Positions 35,942-45,358 of a stretch of DNA of 64,000 nt are shown here, piece after piece; the stretch's first letter is position 1; every line of letters begins with the position of its first letter. The stretch comes from Opitutaceae bacterium. Lineage in GTDB: Bacteria; Verrucomicrobiota; Verrucomicrobiia; Opitutales; Opitutaceae. Under the pieces are notes generated by a model. It was not told the origin of the DNA. It searched no databases and saw only the letters and a list, made by a program, of their open reading frames with translations. The DNA is taken from positions 62,001 through 126,000 of the forward strand of contig JACKPU010000008.1 of the NCBI GenBank assembly GCA_024233285.1, written 5' to 3'. Both the position numbers and the translations under genes were made by a program.

Positions 35942-37207
35942 ATGCTCAAACGGATTCTTCCTGTGCTGGCCGGCGCGTGTCTCGGCTTGGTGCTCGCGGT
36001 CGTGCTATTAAAACAAGCCGCGGCATGGGGATTTTTGCCGAATCGCGAGCTGAACCGGTCGGCGGATTATGTGCGCGAGGTGATGAGCTTGGTAAACAAA
36101 CACTACGTGGATGTTGACGACGCGAACTATGACCGGCTGGCACGCGAGGCGATTCACGGTCTGGTTGGCTCGCTCGATCCGCACTCGGAGTTTTTGGAGG
36201 CCGAGGAGTTCAAGTATTTCGAGGATGATCTGGACGGCGAGTTCGGTGGCATTGGCGTGCAGGTGGAATTACGCGACGGCAAAGTCGTGATCATTGCACC
36301 CATTGCCGGCACCCCGGGCGAGCGGGCCGGCATTTTGCGTGGCGATGAAATCAGGTCGGTGGACGGACGTGTCGTCAGCGACAAGACCCCGATGGACGAT
36401 GCCATCAATCGTTTACGGGGCAAACCCGGCACCAAGGTTGTGATCGGTCTGCACCGGCCGAGTGGAAATCGCGATTTTGAGGTGTCCATTGTGCGCGAAC
36501 AAATCGAGGTCGAGAGTGTGCGCGATGTCCGGCTGTTCGAACAGAACATCGGTTACATCCAGCTCGCGGAGTTTTCGGCGCGCACGGGCGAGCAGTTCCT
36601 GCGGGCGCTTGACTCGCTGATCGATCAAGGCGCGCGGGCGTTGATTCTGGACCTACGCAATAATCCCGGGGGCTTGCTGGAAGCGGCGGTTGAAGTGGTT
36701 GAGCCCTTCTTTCGCGAGGGCGAACTCGTGGTCTATACGGAAGGCAGAGCAGAGTCGGATCGTGAAGAGCTGCGGGCGGAGATGACCGGCGAACCGTTGG
36801 CTATGCCGGTGGTCGTGCTCATCAACGGCGGCACGGCGAGCGCTGCGGAGATCGTGACCGGGGCTCTGAAAGACACCAATCGTGCGGTGGTTCTGGGGGA
36901 ACGTTCTTTTGGCAAAGGGTCGGTGCAAACACTCTTCAAGCTCCGCAATGGCGAGGGCATGCGCATCACCACGGCGCGCTATTGCACGCCCGGCGGTGTT
37001 TCAATCCACGGACACGGAATCGAACCTGATGTGGTTTTGGTGATGACGCCGGAACAGGACGGCAAATTGCGGCTGCAGCGAATCCGCAGCGACGTGACGG
37101 ATGCCGCGGAGTTCAAGGCACGCTTTGGCTTCACCCCGATCGCCGACGCCCAGCTGGATGCGGCAATTGATGTCTTGAACGGACTGCGGCTGCTGAACCA
37201 GCGTTGA
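35942..37207 (+). CDS. C-terminal processing peptidase, S41 family
   Basis: About 421 residues from the ATG at 35942 (35924 is also possible). A signal anchor (ILPVLAGACLGLVLAVVLL) is followed by the N-terminal helical domain, a PDZ domain (GVQVELRDGKVVIIAPI...RGDEIRSVDG) and the protease core. The Ser-Lys dyad is visible: Ser in NGGTASAAEIV and Lys in SFGKGSVQT. It should degrade or trim periplasmic proteins. Its stop overlaps the start of tsaD. Confidence 0.92.
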   Translation: MLKRILPVLAGACLGLVLAVVLLKQAAAWGFLPNRELNRSADYVREVMSLVNKHYVDVDDANYDRLAREAIHGLVGSLDPHSEFLEAEEFKYFEDDLDGEFGGIGVQVELRDGKVVIIAPIAGTPGERAGILRGDEIRSVDGRVVSDKTPMDDAINRLRGKPGTKVVIGLHRPSGNRDFEVSIVREQIEVESVRDVRLFEQNIGYIQLAEFSARTGEQFLRALDSLIDQGARALILDLRNNPGGLLEAAVEVVEPFFREGELVVYTEGRAESDREELRAEMTGEPLAMPVVVLINGGTASAAEIVTGALKDTNRAVVLGERSFGKGSVQTLFKLRNGEGMRITTARYCTPGGVSIHGHGIEPDVVLVMTPEQDGKLRLQRIRSDVTDAAEFKARFGFTPIADAQLDAAIDVLNGLRLLNQR

Positions 37208-38271
37208 TGCTCATGATCCTCGCGCTGGAAAGTTCCTGTGATGAAACCGCGGTCGCGTTGTTCGACCCGCGGTCCGGCTTGGTGGGCGAATGGATCCATA
37301 CGCAGATGGCCTTGCATGAAAAGCATGGCGGCGTGGTTCCGGATCTGGCGACGCGCGAACATCTACGAAATTTTCCGGCCCTGCTGGCCCTGGCGCGAAA
37401 GCACGAGTCATGGAGCCAAATCACGGCCATCGCGGTCACCCAAGGACCGGGATTGGCGGCCTGCCTTGCGATTGGCTTGGCTTCGGCGAAGGCCCTGGCG
37501 GTCGGGCTGAATCTGCCGGTGTGGGGCGTGAATCATCTGAGAGCGCACGCGTTTTCACCGTTCATTGCGTTGCATGCGGCTGCGCCTGCCGCTTTTGCGC
37601 GTGATCTTGGCACGTTGCTGCCGCATCTCGGTCTGATCGTTTCGGGGGGGAATACGTTGCTGATTGAAATCGACCGGGACCGGCGTTTGCGGGTCATCTC
37701 GTCGACGCGTGACGACGCCGCCGGCGAGGCGCTTGACAAAGGGGCGAAGCTACTGGGCTTGGGGTATCCGGGCGGACCCTTGGTGGAGAAAATCGCCCGG
37801 GGGGGTGATACCGCGGCGTTTGATTTTCCGCGCGGTTTGGGCCGGCGGGATAATCTCGAATTCAGCTTCTCGGGTTTGAAAACCAGTCTGCGGTATCAAT
37901 TGGAGAAGCTGCCCATCGATGCGGTGAAAGCCCGTTTGCCGGACTTGTGCGCGAGCTATCAGCAGGCCGTGATCGATGTGCTTTTGCGCAAGTTGGAACT
38001 GGCCTGCGAATCGGGCGGCTATGCCAGCATCGGGCTGTCGGGCGGCGTGGCCAACAACGCGTTGTTGCGGCAGCGCGTTTCGGCCTTGGGGCGCTCGTTG
38101 CGTCTGCCGGTGCTGGTGGCCGAACCGAAGCACACCGGCGACAATGCGGGCATGATCGGGTTTGCAGCATGGGTTGATGATCACTGGGTGGACCGTCGCT
38201 CAGGACTTGGACTGACTATCGAACCAAGCGCGTTGGCCGATGCCGTAGCAGGCCCGTCGGCTCACATGTAA
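37207..38271 (+). CDS. tsaD: tRNA threonylcarbamoyladenosine biosynthesis protein TsaD
   Basis: The ATG at 37207 shares bases with the peptidase stop (TGATG) and gives 354 residues; MILALESSCDE at 37216 is the conserved family start. The metal-binding pair lies in VNHLRAHAFS, and further family marks are EKHGGVVPDLATREH, LIVSGGNTLL and GLSGGVANNALLR. TsaD transfers the threonylcarbamoyl group to A37 of tRNAs reading ANN codons. The gene ends convergently with rpoN, overlapping it by ten bases. Confidence 0.95.
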   Translation: MLMILALESSCDETAVALFDPRSGLVGEWIHTQMALHEKHGGVVPDLATREHLRNFPALLALARKHESWSQITAIAVTQGPGLAACLAIGLASAKALAVGLNLPVWGVNHLRAHAFSPFIALHAAAPAAFARDLGTLLPHLGLIVSGGNTLLIEIDRDRRLRVISSTRDDAAGEALDKGAKLLGLGYPGGPLVEKIARGGDTAAFDFPRGLGRRDNLEFSFSGLKTSLRYQLEKLPIDAVKARLPDLCASYQQAVIDVLLRKLELACESGGYASIGLSGGVANNALLRQRVSALGRSLRLPVLVAEPKHTGDNAGMIGFAAWVDDHWVDRRSGLGLTIEPSALADAVAGPSAHM

Positions 38272-39728
38272 TCGCGCCGTAGATTACTCGGGAGTATGCC
38301 GAGTTCCTCGCGATATTTGGCCACGGTGCGGCGAGCGATATTGAGCCCCTTGTCGCGCAGCTTGCTCACGATGGATTGATCGCTCAGCGGCGAAGACTTG
38401 TCTTCGAGGGCGATGAGGTCGGCGATGAGTTCTTTTACACTGGTGTTGGAAATCGCGGCGCCGGAATCATCCTGATAGCCAGTCGTGAAGAAGTATTTGA
38501 ATTCGAAGACTCCGTGCGGGGTCTTGAGATATTTGTTGGCGATGGCGCGACTCACGGTGGTTTCGTGCACGCCAACAATTTCAGCAACCTGCGTCATGGT
38601 CAGGGGCTTGAGCTGGGAGACGCCGTGTTCAAAGAAATCAAGCTGCGCCTTCAGAATTTCCCGGGTGATGCGTTCGATCGTGCGCTGACGTTGTTCAATC
38701 GAATCGATGAGGAATTTGCCCGAGCGCATGCGCTCGCGCAGGTAGTCGCGTTCGGATTTGGACAAGGTGCCCTTGGCGATCATCTCGCGATAGGTGTTGG
38801 AGATGCGCAGCCGGGGAATGTAGTCGCTGTTTAGCGAGACCTGCCACTCACCGTCGTCATCCTTGTAGACGGTGACATCGGGTTCGACGACCCGGTTGGT
38901 GTCTTCGCTGAACCGGCGGCCTGGCGCGGGATCGAGTTTCCCGATGACTTCGATGGCGTGTTGAATATCGTCGGGGCCGGCGCCCAGTTTCCGCGACAAC
39001 TCGGGAATACGGCGTCGGGCGAGGAGATCGAAGTGTTCGCGCACGATGCGGGCTGCGAGTGATTTGCCCCGATCCTGGGCGACCAGTTGGGTCAAAAGGC
39101 AATCCGTCAGGTTCTGACTGCCGATGCCGGGAGGATCAAAAGTTTGCAGCACTCTCGCCGCGGTTTGCATGTCGTGCAGCGGCAGACCGGATTGCAATGC
39201 TGCATCAGGCAGGGTTTGGGTAAGAAAACCGCGCTCATCCAGATTGCCGATCAGATACTGGAGGGCCTCGAATTCGCCCGGTTCCAAATCGGCCACGGCG
39301 GCTTGTCGCATGAGGTGTTCTTGCAGCGACGGCGCAGTGACGAGGGACTCGAAGAAATGCTGCCGCTTCTCGGCATCCTCGCTGGTATAAGGCTGGGCAC
39401 CGCCCGCCTGGCTCATGTAGTCGCGCCAGTCCTCATCGAGTTTTCCGAGAATTTCGAACTCCTTGGTGAAATCGAGTTCGTCGCGCTGACCGTCCTCGGT
39501 GTTGTCGTTGGAATCGGCATTTTCTGGATCGGAAGCGTCGAGGCTCAGGCCTTCCTCCGGCGGCAACTCCTCGAGCGTGGGATTGCTTTGGAGTTCCTGT
39601 TGGATTTCCGTGCGCAGATCGGTGGCCGCAACCTGCAATATCTTCAGCGACTGACGCAACTGCGGCGCCAAAACCAACGACTGGGTTTGGCGCTGACGAA
39701 GGTCATGACTAAATCCGGGACCGCTCAT
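38262..39728 (-). CDS. rpoN: RNA polymerase sigma-54 factor
   Basis: The ATG at 39728 gives 488 residues (MSGPGFSHDLRQRQ). Region I is Gln/Leu-rich (SLVLAPQLRQSLKILQ), region II is acidic, and the C-terminal half holds the core-binding and DNA-binding parts, including GVHETTVSRAIANKYLKTPHG and the RpoN box RRTVAKYREELGI near the end. It directs RNA polymerase to -24/-12 promoters that need enhancer-binding activators; none of those activators is obvious in this window. Confidence 0.95.
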   Translation of the reverse strand: MSGPGFSHDLRQRQTQSLVLAPQLRQSLKILQVAATDLRTEIQQELQSNPTLEELPPEEGLSLDASDPENADSNDNTEDGQRDELDFTKEFEILGKLDEDWRDYMSQAGGAQPYTSEDAEKRQHFFESLVTAPSLQEHLMRQAAVADLEPGEFEALQYLIGNLDERGFLTQTLPDAALQSGLPLHDMQTAARVLQTFDPPGIGSQNLTDCLLTQLVAQDRGKSLAARIVREHFDLLARRRIPELSRKLGAGPDDIQHAIEVIGKLDPAPGRRFSEDTNRVVEPDVTVYKDDDGEWQVSLNSDYIPRLRISNTYREMIAKGTLSKSERDYLRERMRSGKFLIDSIEQRQRTIERITREILKAQLDFFEHGVSQLKPLTMTQVAEIVGVHETTVSRAIANKYLKTPHGVFEFKYFFTTGYQDDSGAAISNTSVKELIADLIALEDKSSPLSDQSIVSKLRDKGLNIARRTVAKYREELGILPSNLRRDYM

Positions 39729-39758
39729 GAGCAATGAACTGAAGAGGATGGCGCATGC

Positions 39759-40733
39759 TCAGGGGCGGGAGCTGTAGATGGGGGGGCGTGAATCGTTGTT
39801 TTCGATTGCAAAGAGTTCCTTGAGGTAGACTCCGAGCTTCTCGATCGTAGGACCGTAGCGGTCGCTATAGAGGTAAACTTCCAAGTCCGTCATGAAATCG
39901 TAGGCGCTCTGATAGCGGCGCTCGCGATCCCGGGTGAGGGCTTTTTGGATGATCGCCTCGAGTTTGTCGTCGATTTCCGGCCGCAGGGTGGAAAAGCGGG
40001 GGATCGGCATGGTCTGGATATTGCGTCGCGACTGGGCGCGATCAAAGGCGCGGAAAATGTTACGATTGAGCAGCAGTTCGGTCAGCACAATCCCCAGCGG
40101 GAACAAGTCGGCCCGCGCGTCCGTAACGGCATAGCTGGCCTGTTCAGGTGAAAGGTATTCGTCTTTGCCGGCGATCACCTTGCCTTCCTCGTTATACATC
40201 AGGTCGAGGGCCTTCGCGATGCCGAAGTCGGTCAGCTTCACGTCGCCTTCGTAGGCGAGCATGACGTTTTTCGGGCCGATGTCGCGGTGCACAATGTTCA
40301 AGTGCCGGCCTTCGCGGTCGCATTTCTGATGCGCATAAGCGAGACCGCGGGCCACGCGCGAAACAATGAAGGCGGCGAGATCCACCGGGATCGGACGGCC
40401 GAGTGCGAGGTGGCGTTCAATGAACTGCTCCAAGTTCACTCCGCGCACGAATTCCATGACCATGAAATACTGGCCGTTGGCGTTGCCGAGATGATAGGTC
40501 TGGACGATGCTCGTGTGGATGAGGTCGGCGACCAAGCGCGCTTCGCCAATGAAGTTTTTTTGGAACTCGGGGATGGCCGAATATTCCTCACGGATGAGCT
40601 TTACGGCCACGGTCTTCCGGAAATTGCCGGCGCCGAGTTGGTCGGCTTCGTAAACCAAACCCATGCCGCCTTCCGCAATTTTGCGGACGAGCTCGTATTC
40701 AATCCCGTTGGAAAGTTGCTTCAGCGCTGGCAC
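39759..40733 (-). CDS. Serine/threonine protein kinase
   Basis: A 324-residue soluble kinase starting with GTG. The glycine loop is IAEGGMGLVYEA, the catalytic lysine lies in KTVAVKLIREEY, the catalytic loop is VHRDIGPKNVML and the activation segment starts LTDFGIAKAL. The tail after the kinase domain is short (about 45 residues) and there is no membrane helix or sensor domain, unlike PknB. It belongs to the Hanks-type group common in Verrucomicrobiota and Planctomycetota. It lies 31 bases downstream of the rpoN start, on the same strand, and may be transcribed with rpoN. Confidence 0.9.
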   Translation of the reverse strand: MPALKQLSNGIEYELVRKIAEGGMGLVYEADQLGAGNFRKTVAVKLIREEYSAIPEFQKNFIGEARLVADLIHTSIVQTYHLGNANGQYFMVMEFVRGVNLEQFIERHLALGRPIPVDLAAFIVSRVARGLAYAHQKCDREGRHLNIVHRDIGPKNVMLAYEGDVKLTDFGIAKALDLMYNEEGKVIAGKDEYLSPEQASYAVTDARADLFPLGIVLTELLLNRNIFRAFDRAQSRRNIQTMPIPRFSTLRPEIDDKLEAIIQKALTRDRERRYQSAYDFMTDLEVYLYSDRYGPTIEKLGVYLKELFAIENNDSRPPIYSSRP

Positions 40734-40855
40734 GAGGGGAGCAAAGATGGCGGCAAGAAGCGTGGCAAGGAATTCATCTTCGATTCGGCGCGATTCCTGC
40801 TTTGGTGTTTCCGGCGGTGATTTGACATGACCGATTTGGCGTCTAGTTTGACGCT

Positions 40856-41173
40856 ATGATTACGCTCACGCCGCGAGCCGCCGACCGCATCCGAGTCATG
40901 CAACAAGAAGCAGAAATGCAAGAGAAGCCGCTGCGTGTCTTGGTGGAGAGCGGCGGCTGTTCCGGTCTGCAATACGGCATGTCGTTTGACGATCCTAGAG
41001 CCGACGACACGGCGTTTGCGAGCGAGGGGATCAACATTGTCATGGATCCGGCGAGCTTGGCGTATCTGGAGGGTAGCACGGTGGACTTCGATGACGGCCT
41101 TCAAGGCAAAGGGTTTGAGATCAAAAACCCCAATGCGACGAGCACTTGCGGCTGCGGCAAGTCCTTCAACTGA
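40856..41173 (+). CDS. A-type iron-sulfur carrier (ErpA/IscA/HesB family)
   Basis: A 105-residue protein with the three conserved cysteines of A-type carriers: one in ESGGCSGLQYGM and two in STCGCGKSF at the C-terminus. FAS.GINIVMDPASLAYLEGS also fits the family. It delivers Fe-S clusters to target enzymes; in this genome the many clusters of ActB would be natural clients, though that is inference. It starts divergently from the Ser/Thr kinase and ends next to the ubiE/menG-like gene. Confidence 0.92.
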   Translation: MITLTPRAADRIRVMQQEAEMQEKPLRVLVESGGCSGLQYGMSFDDPRADDTAFASEGINIVMDPASLAYLEGSTVDFDDGLQGKGFEIKNPNATSTCGCGKSFN

Positions 41174-41869
41174 TCACGCCACGGCTTCGTGCAGCGCCAC
41201 GATGCCGAAAGTCATACCGTTTGCGCGAACACTGCTAAATCCTGCCGCGATGATTTCGCGACCCAGCGCAGCGCGATCGGGAAATTGTTCGATGGTCTCG
41301 TTAAGGTAAACGTAAGCCGATTTATCGCCGGTCACGAGACCGGCCACGGATGGCAGAATGTGCCGCAAATAAAACAGATAGAGTGGGCGAAACCAGGGCT
41401 GGGGCTGGGAAAATTCGAGGACATACAGGCGGCCGCCGGGTCGCAGCACCCGACGAATCTCGCTCAGGCAGCGGTGCCGGTCGGCCATGTTGCGCAGCCC
41501 GAATGAGATGGTGACGGCGTCAAAGGAGGCATCAGTCAGCGGCAGGTTCAGGCCGTCGCCTTGCTGGAAGGAGATATTGGCTCCCAAGCCGGTCGCTTGC
41601 TGCTTAAACCCGGCCTCGTCGAGCATGGGCTGACAGAAGTCCATCCCCACTATGTTATTGGAGTAGAATAGCTTGTCGCTCAGGGCGAAGGCGACGTCGC
41701 CACTCCCGGTCGCCAAATCCAAGACATCCCGTGGGGTATGCCGGTCGACCGCGCGCACGAGTTGGCGCCGCCACCACAGGTCCATGCCACCGCTGAGCAG
41801 GCGATTGGCCAAATCGTATCGACCGGCGATACGGGCGAACATGGAGTTTACGGCGGCTGGGTCAGGCAT
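41174..41869 (-). CDS. UbiE/MenG demethylmenaquinone methyltransferase
   Basis: A 231-residue class I methyltransferase with MFARIAGRYDLANRLLSGGMD, the SAM loop VLDLATGSGDVAFAL, GDGLNLPLTDASFDAVTISFGLRNM and GGRLYVLEFSQP, the standard UbiE/MenG series. It methylates the quinone ring in menaquinone (or ubiquinone) synthesis. Because ACIII uses menaquinol in related organisms, menaquinone is the likelier product here. Confidence 0.93.
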   Translation of the reverse strand: MPDPAAVNSMFARIAGRYDLANRLLSGGMDLWWRRQLVRAVDRHTPRDVLDLATGSGDVAFALSDKLFYSNNIVGMDFCQPMLDEAGFKQQATGLGANISFQQGDGLNLPLTDASFDAVTISFGLRNMADRHRCLSEIRRVLRPGGRLYVLEFSQPQPWFRPLYLFYLRHILPSVAGLVTGDKSAYVYLNETIEQFPDRAALGREIIAAGFSSVRANGMTFGIVALHEAVA

Positions 41870-41989
41870 GAGCAGAACAGGTTTTCACGTCTTTTTGAAT
41901 CACTTGCGAGTCATATTCATTGACGCAATCATGGAACTGTTAGAAGTTTAAGCAGTCACCCCGGTTGTAATCAGCGAAAGGAAAACATC

Positions 41990-42340
41990 ATGTCCAACAA
42001 TCTGACGAAGCGCGAGATCGTCCTCGAAATTTACAAGAAGACCGGCTTTCCCCAAAAGCAAGTGGTCGATACGGTGCAACTCACCCTGGACATTATCCAG
42101 AAAGCCTTGGCTGAAGGTCGCAATGTCGAGTTGCGCAACTTCGGTGTGCTCGAAGTGCAGGTCCGTAAATCCCGCATCGGCCGCAATCCGAACAAACCCG
42201 AAGCCGAGGTCGTCATCCCTCAGCGTGCCGTGGTCAAATTCAAGTCGGGCAAGATCCTCAAGCAACAGCTCAAGAAGATCGACCTTTCGCAACTTACCGC
42301 CTCGACACCCAGTTCGGATACCGAAGAAGGCGAAGACTGA
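41990..42340 (+). CDS. HU/IHF family DNA-binding protein with acidic tail
   Basis: A 116-residue protein preceded by a good ribosome-binding site (GAAAGGA). The first ~90 residues are an HU/IHF fold: TKREIVLEIYKKTGFPQKQV, RNVELRNFGVLEVQVRKSRIGRNPNKPE (beta-arm) and VPQRAVVKFKSGK-like ending (IPQRAVVKFKSGKILKQQL). The last ~20 residues are Ser/Thr/Asp/Glu-rich. The extra tail is longer than in HU of Proteobacteria. It is a monocistronic unit with its own terminator. Confidence 0.92.
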   Translation: MSNNLTKREIVLEIYKKTGFPQKQVVDTVQLTLDIIQKALAEGRNVELRNFGVLEVQVRKSRIGRNPNKPEAEVVIPQRAVVKFKSGKILKQQLKKIDLSQLTASTPSSDTEEGED

Positions 42341-42366
42341 CCCCCGACGGTTTGCGGTTAATTTCT

Positions 42367-42394
42367 GGCCGGAGCAAGACGCTCCGGCCTTTCT
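42367..42394 (+). terminator. Intrinsic terminator of the HU/IHF gene
   Basis: A 9-bp perfect stem (GGCCGGAGC / GCTCCGGCC) with a five-base loop is followed by TTTCT. It lies 27 bases after the stop codon and ahead of hisS. Confidence 0.85.
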
Positions 42395-42451
42395 ATTGCG
42401 CCAATTTTGAGGTGGCGTGAATTCGCCCGGCTCCGCAACGTTGCCGGTCCC

Positions 42452-43756
42452 ATGGCCACTTTCCAGACATTGCCCGGCTTCCGCGAATTCTATCCCGAGG
42501 ATTTGGCGCGCCGTAATTTTATCTTCCGTCTCTGGCGGCAGACGGCGACCAGCTTTGGCTTTGCCGAATACGATGCGCCGGTGCTGGAACCGCTTGAGCT
42601 CTACAAGGCCAAATCGGGTGATGAAATTGAGGGGCAGTTGTTCAATTTCACGGACAAGGGAGGCCGCGAAGTGGCTTTGCGTCCGGAGATGACACCGACG
42701 GTTTGCCGGCTGGTCGGGGCCAAAGCCAATGCGCTCAAGCGCCCGATCAAATGGTTCAGCATCGGCGAGTTTTATCGCTACGAACGCATGCAGAAGGGAC
42801 GTGGGCGCTGTTTCTTTCAATTCAACGCCGACATCTTTGGGGAAACCGGTCCGGAGGCGGAAACCGAGCTCATCGGTCTGCTTGTGCAGTGCCTGTGTTC
42901 GTTCGGTCTGACCGAACAGGATTTTTATGTGCGCCTTAGTGATCGCAACCTGTGGTTCTATTACCTCGGCGCGCTCGGGTTGGACGATGAGCGGATTCGG
43001 GCCGTGCTCGGGGCGGTCGACCGCTACGAAAAATACGGTGACGATGCGTTCAAGGGCTATGCGGAGCAATTCGGCGAGATTGAGGCCGGACTGAAGGGCA
43101 AGGTGCTCGCGTTTCTGCAGATCAAGTCGCTTGGCGCACTGACTTCGTTATTGGAACCATTGGGCGACGAGCGCATCGCGGCTCGTTTGGCCGATTGGCG
43201 CAAGCTGCTGGGCAATCTTGAAGCGATGGGGCTTTCGCGATTCGTCGAAGTCGACCTCGGCGTGGTGCGCGGTCTGGCTTACTACACCGGTTTTGTTTTC
43301 GAAGCCTTCGATCGCAAGGGCGAGCTGCGCGCCATCGCCGGCGGCGGACGTTATAACGACCTGGTGGGCAAGCTCGGTTATCCGGAATTGCCGGCGGTCG
43401 GTTTTGCGATTGGTGACATGACTTTTGCGCTGCTGCTGGAGCAACGCGGTTTGATGCCCGCCTTGGTCCAGGCGCCGGATGTCTATTGCGTCATCGGCGG
43501 TGCCGATGAGCGGCTGGCCGCGCTTGGCGCGATTCAATCGCTCCGGGCCGCCGGGTTTCGGGTCGATTATCCGCTCAAGGACGTCGCCTTCGGCAAACAG
43601 TTCAAGGCGGCCAGCGAGGTCGGTGCGCGTCTGGCGCTGATCTTTGGCAGTGATGAACTGGCCAAAGGCGTGGCCAAGTTGCGTGACATGAACGATCGTG
43701 CGGAGCGCGAAATCCCGCTCGCTGAGGTGGTCAGCGCCGTGCGCGACTCACTTTGA
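42452..43756 (+). CDS. hisS: Histidyl-tRNA synthetase
   Basis: The ATG at 42452 gives 434 residues (MATFQTLPGFREFYPED); the earlier start at 42407 would overlap the terminator region. Class II motifs are visible: motif 1 region ARRNFIFRLWR, motif 2 YERMQKGRGRCFFQFNAD, the histidine-specific GLAYYTGFVFEAFD and motif 3 AIAGGGRYNDLV. ALRPEMTPTVCRL takes the place of the common ALRPEGT, as in some deep-branching lineages. A C-terminal anticodon-binding domain is present, which argues against the HisZ paralogue. It ends convergently with cdd with a nine-base overlap. Confidence 0.93.
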   Translation: MATFQTLPGFREFYPEDLARRNFIFRLWRQTATSFGFAEYDAPVLEPLELYKAKSGDEIEGQLFNFTDKGGREVALRPEMTPTVCRLVGAKANALKRPIKWFSIGEFYRYERMQKGRGRCFFQFNADIFGETGPEAETELIGLLVQCLCSFGLTEQDFYVRLSDRNLWFYYLGALGLDDERIRAVLGAVDRYEKYGDDAFKGYAEQFGEIEAGLKGKVLAFLQIKSLGALTSLLEPLGDERIAARLADWRKLLGNLEAMGLSRFVEVDLGVVRGLAYYTGFVFEAFDRKGELRAIAGGGRYNDLVGKLGYPELPAVGFAIGDMTFALLLEQRGLMPALVQAPDVYCVIGGADERLAALGAIQSLRAAGFRVDYPLKDVAFGKQFKAASEVGARLALIFGSDELAKGVAKLRDMNDRAEREIPLAEVVSAVRDSL

Positions 43757-44164
43757 CAGATTTCCCGGTCCGAACGCGTTCGGCAGCAATTGGTCCAGCG
43801 TTGCATCCAGCACACTGCGACCGCGGCAAGTTGAGACGATCCGCGCTTTGGGACCGAACTCATTGATCACCTGCCGGCACGCGCCGCACGGGGCGGTGGG
43901 TTCGGTTGTGGGGGTGTAAATGGCGACGCATTCAATCTTCAGCTTCTTTTCGCCCGCTGCGACCGCGTTGAAGATGGCCGTGCGTTCGGCGCAATTGCAC
44001 AGACCGTAGGAGGCGTTCTCCACATTGCAGCCGGCATAAATCTTGCCGGTCCGCGTGAGGATGGCCGCGCCGACCTTAAACTTTGAGTAGGGCGCATACG
44101 CCTGCTGCGAGGCTTGGCGGGCGGCGGCCTTCAGTTGGTCGAGTTGTGCCGGAAAAACAGGCAT
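43748..44164 (-). CDS. cdd: Cytidine deaminase
   Basis: A 138-residue homotetrameric-type cytidine deaminase. Zinc ligands and the catalytic Glu lie in CNVENASYGLCNCAERTAIF and PCGACRQVINEF. The entry APYSKFKVGAAI is also typical. It converts cytidine and deoxycytidine to uridine forms in pyrimidine salvage. Its start overlaps the kbl stop by one base. Confidence 0.95.
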   Translation of the reverse strand: MPVFPAQLDQLKAAARQASQQAYAPYSKFKVGAAILTRTGKIYAGCNVENASYGLCNCAERTAIFNAVAAGEKKLKIECVAIYTPTTEPTAPCGACRQVINEFGPKARIVSTCRGRSVLDATLDQLLPNAFGPGNLSK

Positions 44165-45354
44165 CAGAGTCCGAGCTCCTTTTTCACTTCGGCAAATTTT
44201 TCAATCGCGAAGGCAAGATCCTCCTGGGTGTGCACCGCGGAGACCTGGGTGCGGATGCGCGCGAGCCCTTGCGGGACGACCGGGTAGAAGAAACCGATCA
44301 CGTAGATTCCTTTCTCGAGCATGCGGGCGGCGAATTTTTGCGACAGCGCGGCATCGCCGAGCATGACCGGAACGATGGGATGCGTGCCGGGCCGAATGTC
44401 CAGTCCGGCCTTGGTCAGGCCTTCGCGGAAGAAGCGCGTGTTGGCCTCCAATTTGTCGCGCAGTTCGGTGGAGCGTGAAAGCATTTCCAAGCATTTCAAC
44501 GAGGCGGCGGCGATCGCCGGGGCGATGGTGTTCGAGAACAGGTAGGGGCGGGAACGCTGGCGCAGCAGGTCGATGACGGGTTTGCGTCCGGTCGTGTAGC
44601 CGCCGCTCGCACCGCCGAGGGCTTTGCCGAGCGTGCCGGTGATGATGTCGATCCGTTCCCTAACACCACAGTGCTCGGGCGTGCCCCGACCGGTCCGGCC
44701 CATGAAGCCGACCGCATGGCTGTCGTCCACCATCACCATCGCGCCGTATTTGTCCGCGAGATCGCAAATGCCCTTCAGATCGGCGATATAGCCGTCCATC
44801 GAAAACACGCCGTCGGTGGCGATGAGTTTGAATCGCACGCCCGCCGCATCGGCTTGCTTCAACTTGGCCTCAAGATCCTCGAGGTTGTTGTTCTTGTAGC
44901 GGAAGCGCTTCGCCTTGCAGAGGCGGATGCCGTCGATGATCGAAGCGTGGTTGAGTTCGTCGGAGATGACCGCGTCCTCCGGGCCGAGCAGCGTTTCAAA
45001 CAGACCACCGTTGGCGTCGAAGCAGGAGGTATAGAGAATCGTGTCCTCGGTGCCGAGGAACCGGCTGATCGCGTCCTCCAGATCCTTGTGCAGTTGCTGT
45101 GTGCCGCAGATAAAGCGCACCGAGGCGAGTCCGTAACCCCAGCGATCCAGCGATTCCCGCGCGGCGGCGATGAGCTCGGGATTGTCCGCGAGGCCGAGGT
45201 AATTGTTGGCGCACAGGTTGAGCACCTGGCGCCCGTCGCTGACGCCGATGCGGGCGGTTTGCGGCGTGGTGATGATGCGCTCGCGTTTGTAGAGGCCGGC
45301 GCTATCGATTTCAGCGAGGGTCTTTTCGAGATGAGCTTGGAAGTCTGGCGTCAT
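44164..45354 (-). CDS. kbl: Glycine C-acetyltransferase (2-amino-3-ketobutyrate CoA ligase)
   Basis: A 396-residue PLP enzyme of the alpha-oxoamine synthase family. It has NLCANNYLGLADNPELIAA at the substrate side, MVDDSHAVGFMGRTGRG with the PLP Asp, and the Schiff-base lysine in TGTLGKALGGASGGY. Next to tdh it converts 2-amino-3-oxobutyrate plus CoA into glycine and acetyl-CoA, the second step of threonine breakdown. The intergenic gap to tdh is four bases. Confidence 0.95.
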   Translation of the reverse strand: MTPDFQAHLEKTLAEIDSAGLYKRERIITTPQTARIGVSDGRQVLNLCANNYLGLADNPELIAAARESLDRWGYGLASVRFICGTQQLHKDLEDAISRFLGTEDTILYTSCFDANGGLFETLLGPEDAVISDELNHASIIDGIRLCKAKRFRYKNNNLEDLEAKLKQADAAGVRFKLIATDGVFSMDGYIADLKGICDLADKYGAMVMVDDSHAVGFMGRTGRGTPEHCGVRERIDIITGTLGKALGGASGGYTTGRKPVIDLLRQRSRPYLFSNTIAPAIAAASLKCLEMLSRSTELRDKLEANTRFFREGLTKAGLDIRPGTHPIVPVMLGDAALSQKFAARMLEKGIYVIGFFYPVVPQGLARIRTQVSAVHTQEDLAFAIEKFAEVKKELGL

Positions 45355-45358
45355 GAGT

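Noticed and set aside
41948..43069. Open frame of 373 codons on the minus strand
   Set aside because: It spans antisense over both the HU/IHF gene, its terminator and the start of hisS, all of which are convincing.
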